A stretch of DNA of 64,000 nucleotides from Paralichthys olivaceus. Lineage: Eukaryota > Chordata > Actinopteri > Pleuronectiformes > Paralichthyidae. This document shows positions 1-12,200 of the stretch, piece by piece. The notes beneath the pieces are model-generated. The model was not told the origin of the DNA. It worked only from the letters and a program-made list of their open reading frames with translations, and did no database searches. The position numbers were made by a program, and so were the translations under genes. Each line of letters starts with the position of its first letter. The first letter of the stretch is position 1. The stretch spans positions 21,012,816-21,076,815 of the forward strand of contig NC_091098.1 of assembly GCF_024713975.1 (NCBI RefSeq), written 5' to 3'.

Positions 1-88
1 CCACTTGTTCAGTGTCTGAAAACAGCTTCTGTTGCACGACAGAAAACATCTCGTCACAAAGAGTGATCACATGTTTGTGTTTCTACAG

Positions 89-3000
89 AATCTCACAGAT
101 GACGAGTGCTCAGAAGACAAAATGAACAATTTGCAGTTTTATCTGAATAACTTTCCCTCCGCTCCTGATGGTAAACACATTTTTATGTTTTACCAATATT
201 TTATACTCCCGTGTTTGGGGAAAAGTTGTGTGTGTTAAAGTTAATACCTTCTTTTTCTGGCTTGGTACAGATATCTACATAGAGTCATTCCTTAAAGAAT
301 GGAAAAACGACTACAAAAGACTGGAGAGAGTTCACTCATACATTCAGTGGTATGTATCGTTTCATTCTTCGGGTGTATGTTTTGTCTGTGTCTAATCTGA
401 CACAGCAAAGTCAATGTCATCTTATTATTGGCAGACACATGACCTTGCAGTCTGAGTAAGGAGTGTGCACAAGTTTATTAAATGCCAGGTCACAAACTGT
501 CCCGAAGCCAAACTCAATAAGACAAATGTAAGCAGGGTGCACGTAAGCAGTTTGTTCACACTGGAAATGTAGTATACTCACTACAGTTGGTATTCACAGT
601 GCTTGATTTTTGATTATACTGTTGATTATGACATAAGCTGCTTTCTCACCCGTCACCATAGTTTTGGCAAAATAGAATCAGTGAAGTCAGTGATTTTTTT
701 TCTGGAGTAAAGCTCCAAATGAAAAGGATTTCATGTTGGGTTATGAACAGCTGACGTCTCCATTGAATTAGAGCAGTTTCATTAGATGTTAATTGGTTTT
801 GTGTTGTTTCTCTCTTGAATCCTCTGCTGCTGTTAGGTTGTTTCCACTGCGAGAACCTGGGGTTAATTACATGGCTTCAGAACTCACCAAGAAGGAAATT
901 GAGGTAAGACTATATTAAGAAACAAAAATTCATTAGAGAAGTGCTCAGCTGTGCTTTTACTGTGCAGGATTTGGCTCTTAATAATGACTTTAAAGTTTTT
1001 GGCTCAACTTCATTTGACTATTTATTCTGATGCTACAAAATCTTATCTAGTAAGTACAGAGCTGTCGTCAGGGTCAAAACATCAGTGTGTTCCTGCTGCT
1101 GTAGCTCAAGATGTCATATTAGAAACACTGAAAATGAACAACAAACACAAAACTACTCAGATGCCACGTTCAATTAACCAGAAAATCAAGAAGCTGCCAT
1201 AGTTTTTCTAAAATCAAGTCACTGCGTGAGTGATGAATTCTGTCGAGAAAATGAACTTAATAACTTAGAGACCTTCGTAAGCTCAAGAAGGTTTTTACAA
1301 AAAGCTTTATAACAGAAGCTTCTCTCCTCTTTCTGACTTGTTGGAGGTGAAGAGCATCTTTTTAGAAGCTCCAGAGCCTGAAGAAGAAACCAAAGTTTTG
1401 TTTCATTCCCTTCATTCTTTTTAAATCTAAACTCAGTCACAATCACAAATTCAGAAATAGACTGAAATAGACCCGAGAGTTCCTATCGTAAGCCTCCTCC
1501 GCCTCTTGTTGTTCAATATATTCTCTTGTGGCTGAAATGACATTATGCTGAAGATAAGTTATCAGGTTCCACATCTATAATGTGTAATAAAAGCATATTC
1601 ATCAAACCTTAAAGAACCACCGCAATTTCATTTTGAAGTTTTACTGTCGCTGGAAGGGCTTAATGTTCGCCTGGAGCAGCAGCGAAATCAACCAAACTTT
1701 CCTTTGCTGTGGATCATTTGCTGCACATAAATCTTCATTTATAAAGTGCAAAACATTTCTTTGTGGTGTTTACTACGCTTTGGGTTTATGATGGATATAT
1801 TTTTAATATAGCACAGACAGTTCAATAGACAATAGTCATTTTAACATGATGCAGCTGACGTGGAGAAACTCATAACAGCTCAACTGCTGCTTTGAGAAAC
1901 GTGTCAAAGATTTAGAGCATTTTAATGATCTTTTTAACTTTATGTCGAACCTATATTATGCTTATAATATTGTATTTTTCTTATTTTTCTAATTGATATT
2001 TTGCCTCCTCAGGCCTTTAAGAAGAATGAGGACGCCAAAAGGAGACTAGTCGAGTCCTATGAACTCATGTTGGGCTTTTATGGCATCCGTTTAGTCAACA
2101 AAGAGACTGGGGAAGTGAAACGTGCTGAAAATTGGAAGGATCGCTTTGCAAACCTGGAGCGGTAAATGTTTAACTTTCTCACACTAGCAACTTTTGAGAT
2201 ATGCATTTTTTCGTTTTTTAAATTCAGCCTCAACTTTCTGATGTCTTGCAGGAATATGCACAACAACCTGCGCATCACTCGCATCCTGAAGAGCCTCGGG
2301 GAGCTGGGATTCAAGCGCTACCAGGCCCCACTTGTTCACTTCTTTCTGGAAGAGACTCTAGTCAAGAAGACCCTCAGTAGTGTGAAACGCAGTGTACTTG
2401 ACTATTTCCTGTTTGCTGTGCTGGACAAGCAGAAACGTCAGGAGCTTTTGCGTTTCGCCTACCTTCACTTTGAGCCAAAGGATAAGTTTGTGTGGTGTCC
2501 CAGGAAGATTCAGAAACAATTCAGGAAGGCAGACAAAAGAGCCGACGCCATCGGGAATGGAGATGGAAAGGATGAAGCGTATTCACGGAGTAAAAGCAAA
2601 GATGGCGAAGCAGGTGTGCAGCAGAAAGAGGACGGAGTGGATAACGGAACAAAGAGTCAGAAAGGAAGCGATAATACAGAAAGTAAAGACAAAAACAAAC
2701 TGTCAGAGGCGTCTGCTGAACCAGAACCTGAGACTGTGGCAAATGGAGACACGGAGGTTGATTTTACAAAAGAAATAATGGGGAATGGAAATGACTCTGC
2801 AGAGGAGGAGGAAATGGATCAGTCGCTCAGTCCTGACACCATGGCAGCAGCAAGTGAGCCCAGTGCCGACAGTGAGCACAAACTTACCAACGACTCAGAC
2901 GATACCATCCAGGAATCTGACAACAGCATGCAGACAGATGGGGACATCGACACTGAAAAACCACTGAAGAAGAAGAGGGAAGATGACAAGGTGCTGCCAA

Positions 3001-3275
3001 GCAACGGCTCGGCTGGGGACCCCGCCTGTGTGCAAATGGAGGAAAAAACCGGTGCAAATAAAGCCACTGGTCAAACAAGCCCGGCAGCGCAAACCCCGCT
3101 TAAGACTTCAAAACACTCTCCCACTCTCTCCTCTGGAAGAGAGGAAAAAATCCCAAGGACTGAATTTAATGAAGTGCCAGATAAAAACGAAGACGATGAA
3201 GAGGACATGTCGCAGGAAAATGTGTCAGCAACAAATGGGTCACTGACGAGCGCCGGCAAAACTGAGGATGAGTAG
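89..3275 (+). CDS. ogfr: Opioid growth factor receptor, 5'-partial
   Basis: Five coding exons are visible: 89-170, 271-349, 837-903, 2013-2161 and 2252-3275 (stop TAG 3273-3275). All junctions are GT-AG and phases join without a break, giving 466 residues. The first exon or exons lie left of the window. The product has the conserved OGFr N-terminal domain: SYIQWLFPLREPGVNY across the exon 2-3 junction, then YELMLGFYGI and NNLRITRILKSLGELGF in the next exons, followed by VKRSVLDYFLF. The family binds met-enkephalin (OGF) at the outer nuclear envelope and restrains cell proliferation. From about residue 200 the protein becomes a disordered acidic tail rich in Glu, Asp, Ser and Lys. The imperfect 20-residue repeats of the human C terminus are absent. 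The neighbour col9a3 follows in the same orientation, as in human, which favours ogfr over the paralogue ogfrl1. Confidence 0.95.
904..2012 (+). other. ogfr intron 3
   Basis: This 1.1-kb intron has donor gtaag at 904 and acceptor ctcag ending at 2012. I saw no exon-like open frame with matching splice sites, no RNA gene and no recognisable repeat. Confidence 0.7.
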
Positions 3276-4590
3276 AGAAATGGGACGTTGATTCAGCATC
3301 AAACCCCTCGAGCCCAGAACAGAACTATGGGACATCGAGACTAAACCGGATGATTGATATGACTTTAAATGAAACATGATCAAGGGACAGAGTACTGAGA
3401 CTTTCTGAGCCTTATTTCTACTGTATTTAATGTGAGATATTGATTCTTTTCACTTTGAAGGAGTATATGGATTTATTCATTCACCAAATGTGGGACTGGG
3501 TTTCACTCAGTTTCTACATGGTCATCAGATAGCAAAGATTAAGTCTGGTGATATTATATAAATATATATCATTTTCTTTCTTTTTTGTTCAGCAAATCCC
3601 ATGAAAAGACCAAAAGTGATACTTAAGTCAATTTGTTCTCCAGATACTTTCTGACTTTTGTTCCCAGCTCCGAGTCCATGTGATCCTCAGAAAGACGTGA
3701 ATCTTTAAAAACCGGTCAGACATGAAGTATGTAAGTTTAGTTTTTTAAAGGGCTACATAGAATGTTTGCTAGTGTTACTCAAACAGGAGTAAATAGTGTT
3801 TTTTCTGGGGGATGTTTCCAGTGAAGGTGTGTGTACAGCAGAATACTGGCATTGATTTAAAGTAAACTATTGTAATGAAAGTGTCACCCAGTGCTTCATT
3901 TATGTGATGGGGACAACACTCAGACAACAGAATAAGAATGATCGTGGTTGTTTTTGGTCTATTCAAGGGATTTCTGTACAATATGAACATTACCAGACTT
4001 TTCCTTTAAGGTAGTAATAGCTGACACTGTCAGCGACTGATATGAAATATCTATAGAATACATAAAGCACTATTAATGTATGTCAATGAAATGATTTCAG
4101 ATTTTCTAACACCTAAATAATTTCACAATTCAACAGTTTTTTTTGCACTGAGAAATAGTTGGAAGAGGGTTTTTTTTTTGTTGATTTAAAAAAACGACTG
4201 TTTTCTGGACCCGCTGTCCGAATGGATTAAAGACTGAATGTTTTGGGGAAGTAGACTTTGATCACCTGCCAAAAAACAATGAGAGAAGACGTTGATTGTA
4301 CGATACGTTTGTTATCGGCAGAACTAAAAAAGCTTTGTCTATAATTTAAAGTCGGCTGTATGTTCATTTGAAACTGTGGATATTTACGAGCCAGGGTTGG
4401 TTATATTGATGCATCTTTTTTATATTTGCACTTAATTTTGAATATTAATTGTTGAAGTTATGATATTTACATAATGAAATGGTAATAACTTTACAAAAGT
4501 ACTGACTCCTTTATAAATGATGCTTTTTTTTCCTGAAGTAAATACCTGGCTGTTGACAAAGCAGAATAAAGTTATACTATTTTCTGATGT
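3276..4590 (+). other. ogfr 3' UTR
   Basis: This is AT-rich noncoding sequence after the ogfr stop. It contains poly-T runs and short AT runs, no sustained coding frame, and ends near the AATAAA at 4565-4570. The implied 3' UTR is about 1.3 kb. The end is inferred from the signal alone. Confidence 0.65.
4565..4570 (+). terminator. ogfr polyadenylation signal
   Basis: Canonical AATAAA in GCAGAATAAAGTT, followed within about 20 bases by a T/GT-rich stretch (TTTCTGATGTTTGTT) typical of a downstream element. It is the clearest signal after the ogfr stop. Confidence 0.6.
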
Positions 4591-6000
4591 TTGTTATGAC
4601 ATTGATCTGTTGAGTCTTATCATCATTACATCGCAGTTCTCAGGATAACGCTGTCGGCTTCGCCTCCTAATCCTGATATTCTTCTTCTCTGCCGCATAAA
4701 GTAAGAAACTCTGCTCCTCGGTGAAGTGCTCTGACTCACAGGAAGAAACATGTTAAACTTAGAGATACTGACGCAACACAACTTGTACAGAGCTCAGGAT
4801 CAGTGTGGAGGCTGAGATGGTTTTTTACAGCGTCGTCTGTGGCTGCCTCCGTCTATAGATCTACCCGTGCCTCCCAGGTTTGGAATATTATAAATAACAC
4901 TGTTTGTTGGATTATTTAAAGTTCAGACCAGAGTATGCTTGTCCTCCTCACAGTTTGATACCTGATGTGCTACTTCTCTTGTTTAGATTTCTTCCGGTCA
5001 AAATATTTAATAATAACACATCAATAATATACTTAGTCTGGGGTATTGTTGAAATGATTAGTGAGCAACAATCTTATATTCCTTTGACTTTTTAGAGCAT
5101 GAGCTTTATTCTTCATTTTTACCTCCACTAAGGACAGTTATGATTTCACCCCCATCTGGGGTTTTTTTCAACAGGATTACGCTAAAAACTCCTGAACAGA
5201 TTTTCTTTTAACTTGAGGGGAAGATGTACCAAGAGAGAACTCATTACATTTCCTTAGCAATGAGAGATGGGATGTTTTTTTAAATTTTCACCCAGTTTCC
5301 ATGGGAATAACTCAGAGATCTTGATGAGGAAGAAAATCAGGCACATTTAGGGCACAGATATCTGTGAGCGTTTTCTGTGTGATTGAATTTAAGGAGACTG
5401 TTGGAGGTTTTACTGAATCATATTCTAGTTCTCTTATGTGATGGTAATCTAAAGATCTGTTTATCGGATGAAACATCTTTTTAGTATTTTTTGACATCTC
5501 AGTGGCCAAAGTTTTTATCCATCAATCAAGAAAACAATCTGCCAATAAAGTGATGAAGGTCATCAGCAGCAGCTCGAGTCTGGGAACAGACGTTGCAGAA
5601 AACCCTGAGATGCAGATGTACTTTTCATCACCGCTGCGCAAAAATTGTTAAAGCTGAAATGGTTCAAGTCCACCTGTTTTTTTTCACAGCCTATACATTC
5701 CTGTGTTACTCATCTTAAGAAAAGTGGCACCTGGTGTTGTATATACATAATGATGTCAATGGAAATGTGCTGCTGAGTTGCATTATGGGAAATGTAGGAT
5801 TCTGGGACTGTACACCAGGACACTAAAGGTATTGTTTTCAAGAAACCAAATGTATGAAACAGATGTGAAGCACTAAAGGTGAAGGAGTTCTTTATTGTGA
5901 TTGTACTTCATGATGGAACCGAAGAGAATCTAAAGTTCTCCATTAAACATGTGAAGGCTTCAGTTGGTCAGATCACCAACCTCTGGATATTTCTAACACC
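4591..6000. other. ogfr-col9a3 intergenic region
   Basis: About 1.5 kb lies between the ogfr poly(A) signal and the col9a3 promoter region. It is AT-rich and has no open frame with homology that I recognise. Its one recognisable feature is the degenerate dispersed repeat at 5126-5420. Nothing else stands out. Confidence 0.6.
5126..5420 (+). repeat. Old dispersed fish repeat, copy 1
   Basis: The sequence runs from ACCTCCACTAAGGA, through CAACAGGATTACGCTAAAAACT and ATCTTGATGAGGAAG, to TTTAAGGAGACTGTTGGAGG. It matches a very common noncoding repeat of percomorph genomes that I know by its phrases (acctccgccaagga, aggattacgcaaaaact, atcttgatgaaaaaat). Related, differently decayed copies lie at 12180-12480 and 48905-49146. 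I know of no coding capacity, and the class (nonautonomous DNA element or SINE-like) is not determined here. Confidence 0.6.
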
Positions 6001-6298
6001 TTTAGCTCAGCCCACTTCTTCTCTGTCCCAAACGGTTCCTCTCTTCCCCTCATGCCTCCCTCACCAGTCCCACTCCTCCTCACCCCCCTCACCCCTGTGC
6101 ACTGTGCGCCAGACTGAGTTCAGCCCCTTCGGCTGGAGGCTCGGGTTTATCTGGGACCAAAGAGAAAGCCATTCAGGAGCTGCGCGCCGTGTGGTGAAGA
6201 AAGGCTCCGTTGCGGACTCTGGGGGGGAGCGAGACAGGACCGGGAACCGGGGATTTGACCTTTTCCACATAAAGTTTGTGAGGGCGAGTGGAGGAGAC
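6001..6298 (+). promoter_or_regulatory. col9a3 promoter and 5' UTR region
   Basis: The 300 bases before the start ATG change from AT-rich to C-rich (tcctcctcacccccctcacccct at 6070-6095) and then GC-rich sequence with GCGCGCC at 6182. I see no TATA box at a convincing distance. The first exon probably begins near 6150-6200 and splices at 6364. The start context GGAGACATGG is a good Kozak match. The transcription start is inferred. Confidence 0.4.
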
Positions 6299-7497
6299 AT
6301 GGCGGTGTTCTCTGCTCTGTGGGTGCTCTTACTGTGCCAGCTTTTGACATCATCCTCAGCCCAGGTAAGAGGCACCAAGTGCCGCGTCAGTCTCTTCATC
6401 CATCGCCTGCAGCAGCTCTCTGTGGTGATGTGTGCAGCTAAAGTTCATAATCCTGACTTATTGTGAGAAGTTACCTGCGGATCCACCGGTTGATGATAAA
6501 GTGTCTCCTGGTGCTGATGGTGACAGCCGCTCTCTCTCTCTCGCAGCTGCTTGAGGCCTGAGCTGCCTGCGCGTCACACGGATGTTCTCTGGGTGGTTTA
6601 GTGCAGGAAAATAACATCTTAGTATAGTTTGCTTGATTTGAGTGAACGTGGAAGGTGTTTTTCTTCTTCAGTCTAATTGTCTTCAGGTGCTTGGTCTTTT
6701 CGCACCACTTGATGAATTCGGGGTTATGTTTTCCCTGAACCTGTGGAATGCGCGGATTGGAGATCAGTGCCACAGCGCACAATGCCACCTCTGTTCAGTC
6801 AGGCTTCCTGACTAAACGCAGGAACTCATTTAGAAAACCTTGAGTGAAAAAACGTTTATTTTGCAGATATGAATCTGGTTTATTTGTGTTTTTTATAGAA
6901 ATCTGGTTCAGCCTTCCGCTTGTGCGTAAATTTGGATGTAAAGCATCTTTACGCACGTATTTTGTTTACCATACTTTTCATAGTGTTGTAGTTGTATTGA
7001 ATAATTTGTGTCTATTTACATGTTTAGAATTTTGTTAACACTGTCCTGAGGTCACTTTCTACTATATTATATTATTTTGTCACCAAACATTTTCAAACAC
7101 TTATTATTTATTGATCCAGTTGATCTCAAATCTGTACTTCTCTTCTTGAGCTGACTGCATCAAAGGAAGTGTGGATACATGACAGTCACATATAACACAT
7201 GGAGGAATGCTGGATTCTGAATTTGAGTTTTGTGTCACAGAGGCCGGGCCCCAGAGGATCTCCTGGGCCACCAGGACCCTTAGGACCAGCAGGAAAGGAT
7301 GGCACTGATGTGAGTTGACCAGGTTTCTTACTTAAAGCTAATACACCCAATACATTTTCCTATTTAACATTTAATATTCAACCATCTGCAGTGAGTGGGG
7401 AGCGTGTCACTTCCTCATTTTCTTAGAGTCAGTAATAAACTGATAAACATTTTCCTCCTTTGTACAAAAAATGAGATTACATTTTTTTATCTTGTGC

Positions 7498-7559
<62 letters not shown>

Positions 7560-9237
7560 ACAGTGATAGTTTACATGTTGTACTTTAAAATCTAATCCAG
7601 ATTTCATTTTTGAATTCCCATTCAGGTGCACCTTTGGTAGAAAGCGTTTTCTTTCTGCATAAATGAGTCTGAAATGATTCTAGATGTTTTATCACAGTGA
7701 CTCCTCCCACAGCTCCACCTACAAGTATTAAATCATGAGCACGGCTTCAGGTGGGCAGGGTTTAGGTGTGTATGTACTAAATTTACTTATATCAGTGGAA
7801 AGGTTTTGGTTATTACACTATATTCATAAAGGCCTGTGCCCTGAAAAGCTTAATGCTATGGATTGACTGTGCTCCATCTTTAGTTGGTCTCATTAACTAA
7901 TTGAACTTGGTACGTGTTGATTTCCATGATTATATCTTCAGTGAATGTGAACAATTCAACAGAAATCTACCGAAATCGAAGCCCTTAGACTCTTCAGTCA
8001 CTAGGATGAGATGTTATGGGAGAAATCTGAGTAAAATGACGCAACAAGACTTAATTTGCTCAAGTTTTGAAGTTGTAAGAGGAAATTGGATAATTGGGAA
8101 AGTCAAATTAACAAGAAACACTTTGGTAACATGGGGAGAAAACTTCAGACTAAACAAAAAGACTAAAACTCTTCAAATTATTTAAATTGAATCTTCTGCA
8201 TGAAGAAAAACGTTTCATGTCAAAATCTCCTGAGGTTTTTTTAGTTTGCTGATATTTCTGTGACTCCAGTGAAGTGCAGGCACACAGAGGGCTCATTCAT
8301 ACATTCCCCAACCCGGTGAGACCATCTAGAGTTTCACCTCACACCTCCTCCCTCCACCTTCAGCCACCCCCAACCCAACACTACCCCCCCAGTTCTAACT
8401 AAACTGAGGCTTTCATCATGGGACCAGACAGCACCAGGTCAATTTGTTCTTCTGTCGCTGCAGAAGGTAAACATTCAATCCTTTTCACTGATTCAGACCA
8501 GAGACTCATTGTTATAAACCCGTTACTGATGACGTTGCAACATGAGCAAACACTGGATGTCTCTGAATCTGTGTGTCAGTGGAATTTAAAAGGCTTCATT
8601 TGTATGATCCAACATTAAACTGTTGCATATAAGACGTTCAACAAAATGAACTTTGAAGAGGAGCGACAGGTGTTTCTCTGTAGCTGTGACGCTCATTTGT
8701 CCTTTATAATTTACAGGGGAAACCTGGACCTGCTGGACTGCCAGGGAAGGCTGTAAGTATTCTGACTCGAGCCAGTTTTATTTACAGTTTGTAATTGAGA
8801 CAAAGCTGCGTTTGTCAAAGTCCATCTCTTTAATCTGTAGCGCAAAAGAAAGTGGTCTTTTCATGTAGCTATACTGCAAATGAAGGCCAAATTAAAAAAT
8901 GTAAATTTAGGAGGAGAAGAGACAATAAAAGACCAGCTGCTCTAATTTGTGCCAAAAACAGAAAAATAGCCCTATTCTCTCCAAAATTACAAATTTCTCT
9001 CAATTTGCAAAACATATGACACCGTTTGTCTTTAAGACTCTTGCTGTGTTTGGAAAAACCTCCTGGTTAAACACTTTCATAGGTTTAAACTTATTGAATA
9101 AATTAATTAATTAATTTCTTGTGCACAACTTCATGAATGTCTTTATGTAGGGTCCCAAAGGGAAAGCAGGAATACCGGGCTCTTTGGGAAAACCAGGCCT
9201 GCCAGGACTTCCAGGAGTGGATGTAAGTGTCCACAAT

Positions 9238-9283
<46 letters not shown>

Positions 9284-12200
9284 CTGCCCAAACCAAGTGA
9301 TGTTTCTACTATGGAGCTGGAATGATTGATAATTGATTGTGTTAAAGCAGCAGACCACAGAGGTAATCACCATGTAGCTGTATAATGTTCTCTCTCTCTT
9401 TCCAGGGTTTGACGGGTCCTGACGGTCCTGCTGGGAAGGATGGGCCCCCGGGGGACGCAGTAAGTGTCTCTTAAGTCTTGTGATCTTTCTGGGATGCTGA
9501 GGACCCACTTAAACATGCACACAGTTTAGTTCTGTGACCCGTGTGCTTCAGACTGCCCCTTGTTCATCGGAGGTTAAACACACCAATGCGAATGCAAGCA
9601 CGAGCATGCTTATTGGAAGCAAGATCTGTAGGAGAATCCAACAGGGACCAGGCCCGTGTTTCCTCTGTCAGCCTGGATTTGTTAAGCCGGCTCAGCGTCT
9701 TGGTGGGAATATTTTTAATGAGGGATCAGAATCGGATTTATTTCTACTGCTTCCCTAATCCAGCCCGGAATGCAGCCTGTTTCCCACCAATTTGCGTCGC
9801 GACTGTAGGATGACGAAGATCTGTTGCCCTAATGCTGAGGGATACAGGTGTTATCCTCCGAGAGATACGGTGGAAGGTAGAATTACAGCATGTGTGACAT
9901 CAGCCCTAATGCAATATCTCATAATTAAACAGGGAGACGTTTATTTCCCACGATAAATATAAGGTACGAAAGAATAAAAGAAGGGGGGGGCCTCTGCTGT
10001 AAAGCTGCAAAGTCACTGTCAAGACAGATAAACGCTGCCGGCAGTTCAGCTAATTAGCAAATCTAATGAGGGAGCCTGCATCAACCAGTGTCTCTAATTA
10101 CTCAGATTACTCCAGTGTTGTAGCTGGATCACTGGGGCTCAGGGTGCTGGTGAGACAAACAGAATCTGGCTGCTGGAGTTTGATACAAAGAATGATTTAC
10201 AGCAGCAAACCAGATTTACAGTTTATCAGAGGACTCTTCATTCCTTTTTAAAATGTAGGGTTTTTAGTTTTTGTTTTCACGGGTCGTTTTCTGTGTGGTA
10301 ATGATCTGTTGTCTCGTTTGCGCTCTGGGGAATGTGGTAAATAAGTGTAACGTCTCTGTCAGGCCTGTTTGTTTTTGACTCTCACCTCTCAGACAACACA
10401 AATACAGCTGTGAACGGTAAACAAACAGCTGGAGGAGGAGAAGAGATCGCAGGGTGGTTAGAAAGGGAAGAGGAAGAGGAAACCACAATTTGATCATTAA
10501 TGTGTAGAATGATTTGTAGGAGTATTCTTTCATTTTACTAAAGATAAGGGTTTGTGTAAAGAAATAGAATATTAATTATAAATGGGTCTGTATCATTAAT
10601 CAGGGCAAAGAGTGCCGGTTAATGATACAGAGTGTATTTTCTACAGTTTCCATTATAATAACAGGTTTCAACAAATTTGAAGTTATTATATAGAGAATAA
10701 TTTAAAATATAGCAACACGAACAGACAAAATCATACATGAAAAGGTTATTAGAGGTGACCCTGTTAGTAGTTGGTTTTATTACTCTGCACAATAAGAAAA
10801 ACAAAAGAGTCATTACTTTTTGTGAAAATTTAATATATTTTGAATGACTATCAAATCACACAAAAAAATCACACCCGGACAAACATTCTATTTCTTGTGT
10901 TTCTTGTGCACTTTGCTTGACGTTGTCTGAAACGTTGTGATGTTTCTCTCCTCAGGGTGATTCTGGACCTGCTGGACCAGCTGGACCTCCTGTAAGTACC
11001 TCCACATACCAGGAAACATCACATCACACGGTTACAGAGCAGTGACTTCATGACGGGATCCACCTCACTCCATCTATCAAGCAGTATCAGTCATCAGAAA
11101 AACAAACTGCTCATGCATCATCTGCATTTCACACGAAACAACTTCAGAGAGTCAAGTTCTGCTCAAATCAAATGACGTGTCGACATTAAGATGATGAAGC
11201 AGCGTCACACATCATCACTCACATCATCCTTCACTTTGATCTAAATGGACTGAGACGGTTCATTTTCACCTCACAGCAACAACCAGCGACAAACTTCCAA
11301 AGCAGATTTGATGCAGTTTCGCATCGTGTGTCAGGTCTTGACGCTGTGAGAAAATTAAATCATCCCTCAGTGTTTGTGACTTTAATTTGTCTTCCTGTGT
11401 TTCCGTAGGGCAGAGGGAGACCAGGAGCTGCAGTGAGTACACGACTCTGACATTTCATGTCCTTCTTGAGTGCAGAAAGTTGAACTCATGTATTTGGATG
11501 ATTGCACATATACTCAGTGTCTTCTGTTTGCAGGGACTACCTGGAACCAACGGGCTGCCGGGCGGAGTCGGACCCCAGGGTCCAGCCGTAAGTATCTGAT
11601 CTCCTCAAATAGACTTCCTGTCTAGATTCAGATAGATTCAAATAGATTCAGTCTGATGCTCTTCTCATAGATTCAGTTTTGTGTCTAGCTGGGAGAACAC
11701 TTCACCTGTACAAGAGGATCAATCAGTGCAGGTGAAGATGCTGTAAAGCAACAATACTGTCTCTGGCTGCGTGGAGCCACACGTTGGGCACCACTGTGAC
11801 AAATGACCATGCCACTGGGCCCCCCCCCCCCTACACAGCAACAATATTGTTGCTTTGCAGCATGTTTATTATCCACCACACACGAGCTAACATTAATCAC
11901 ACATTAACTTGGCTGCTCAGCTCAGACGCTCCCCTCCTGTGTCTCTGTCCTGTCTCAGTTCTGCATGGCTCTCTCAGGCTGTCTTTTAAGCATGAGGTTC
12001 AATCAGCTAACAGCTCTCACCTGCACTGATTGAGCCTCTGGTGCAGGTGATGTGTTCTCCCAGCCTCTTTCTTGTGAAGCACTTTGTAACTTTGTTCTGA
12101 AAGGTGCTATAAGAATGATGAATTTAGAGAATGATCAGAATTGTATCAGCAGAGGCTCAGATTTCCAGATTCTCCAGTTTCCTCCACCAAGGAAGTTGTT

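Noticed and set aside
7395-7631. Open frames with long Thr-His or Cys-Val runs (also 9103-9508)
   Set aside because: They are translations of CA/GT microsatellites in col9a3 introns, with no start context or homology.
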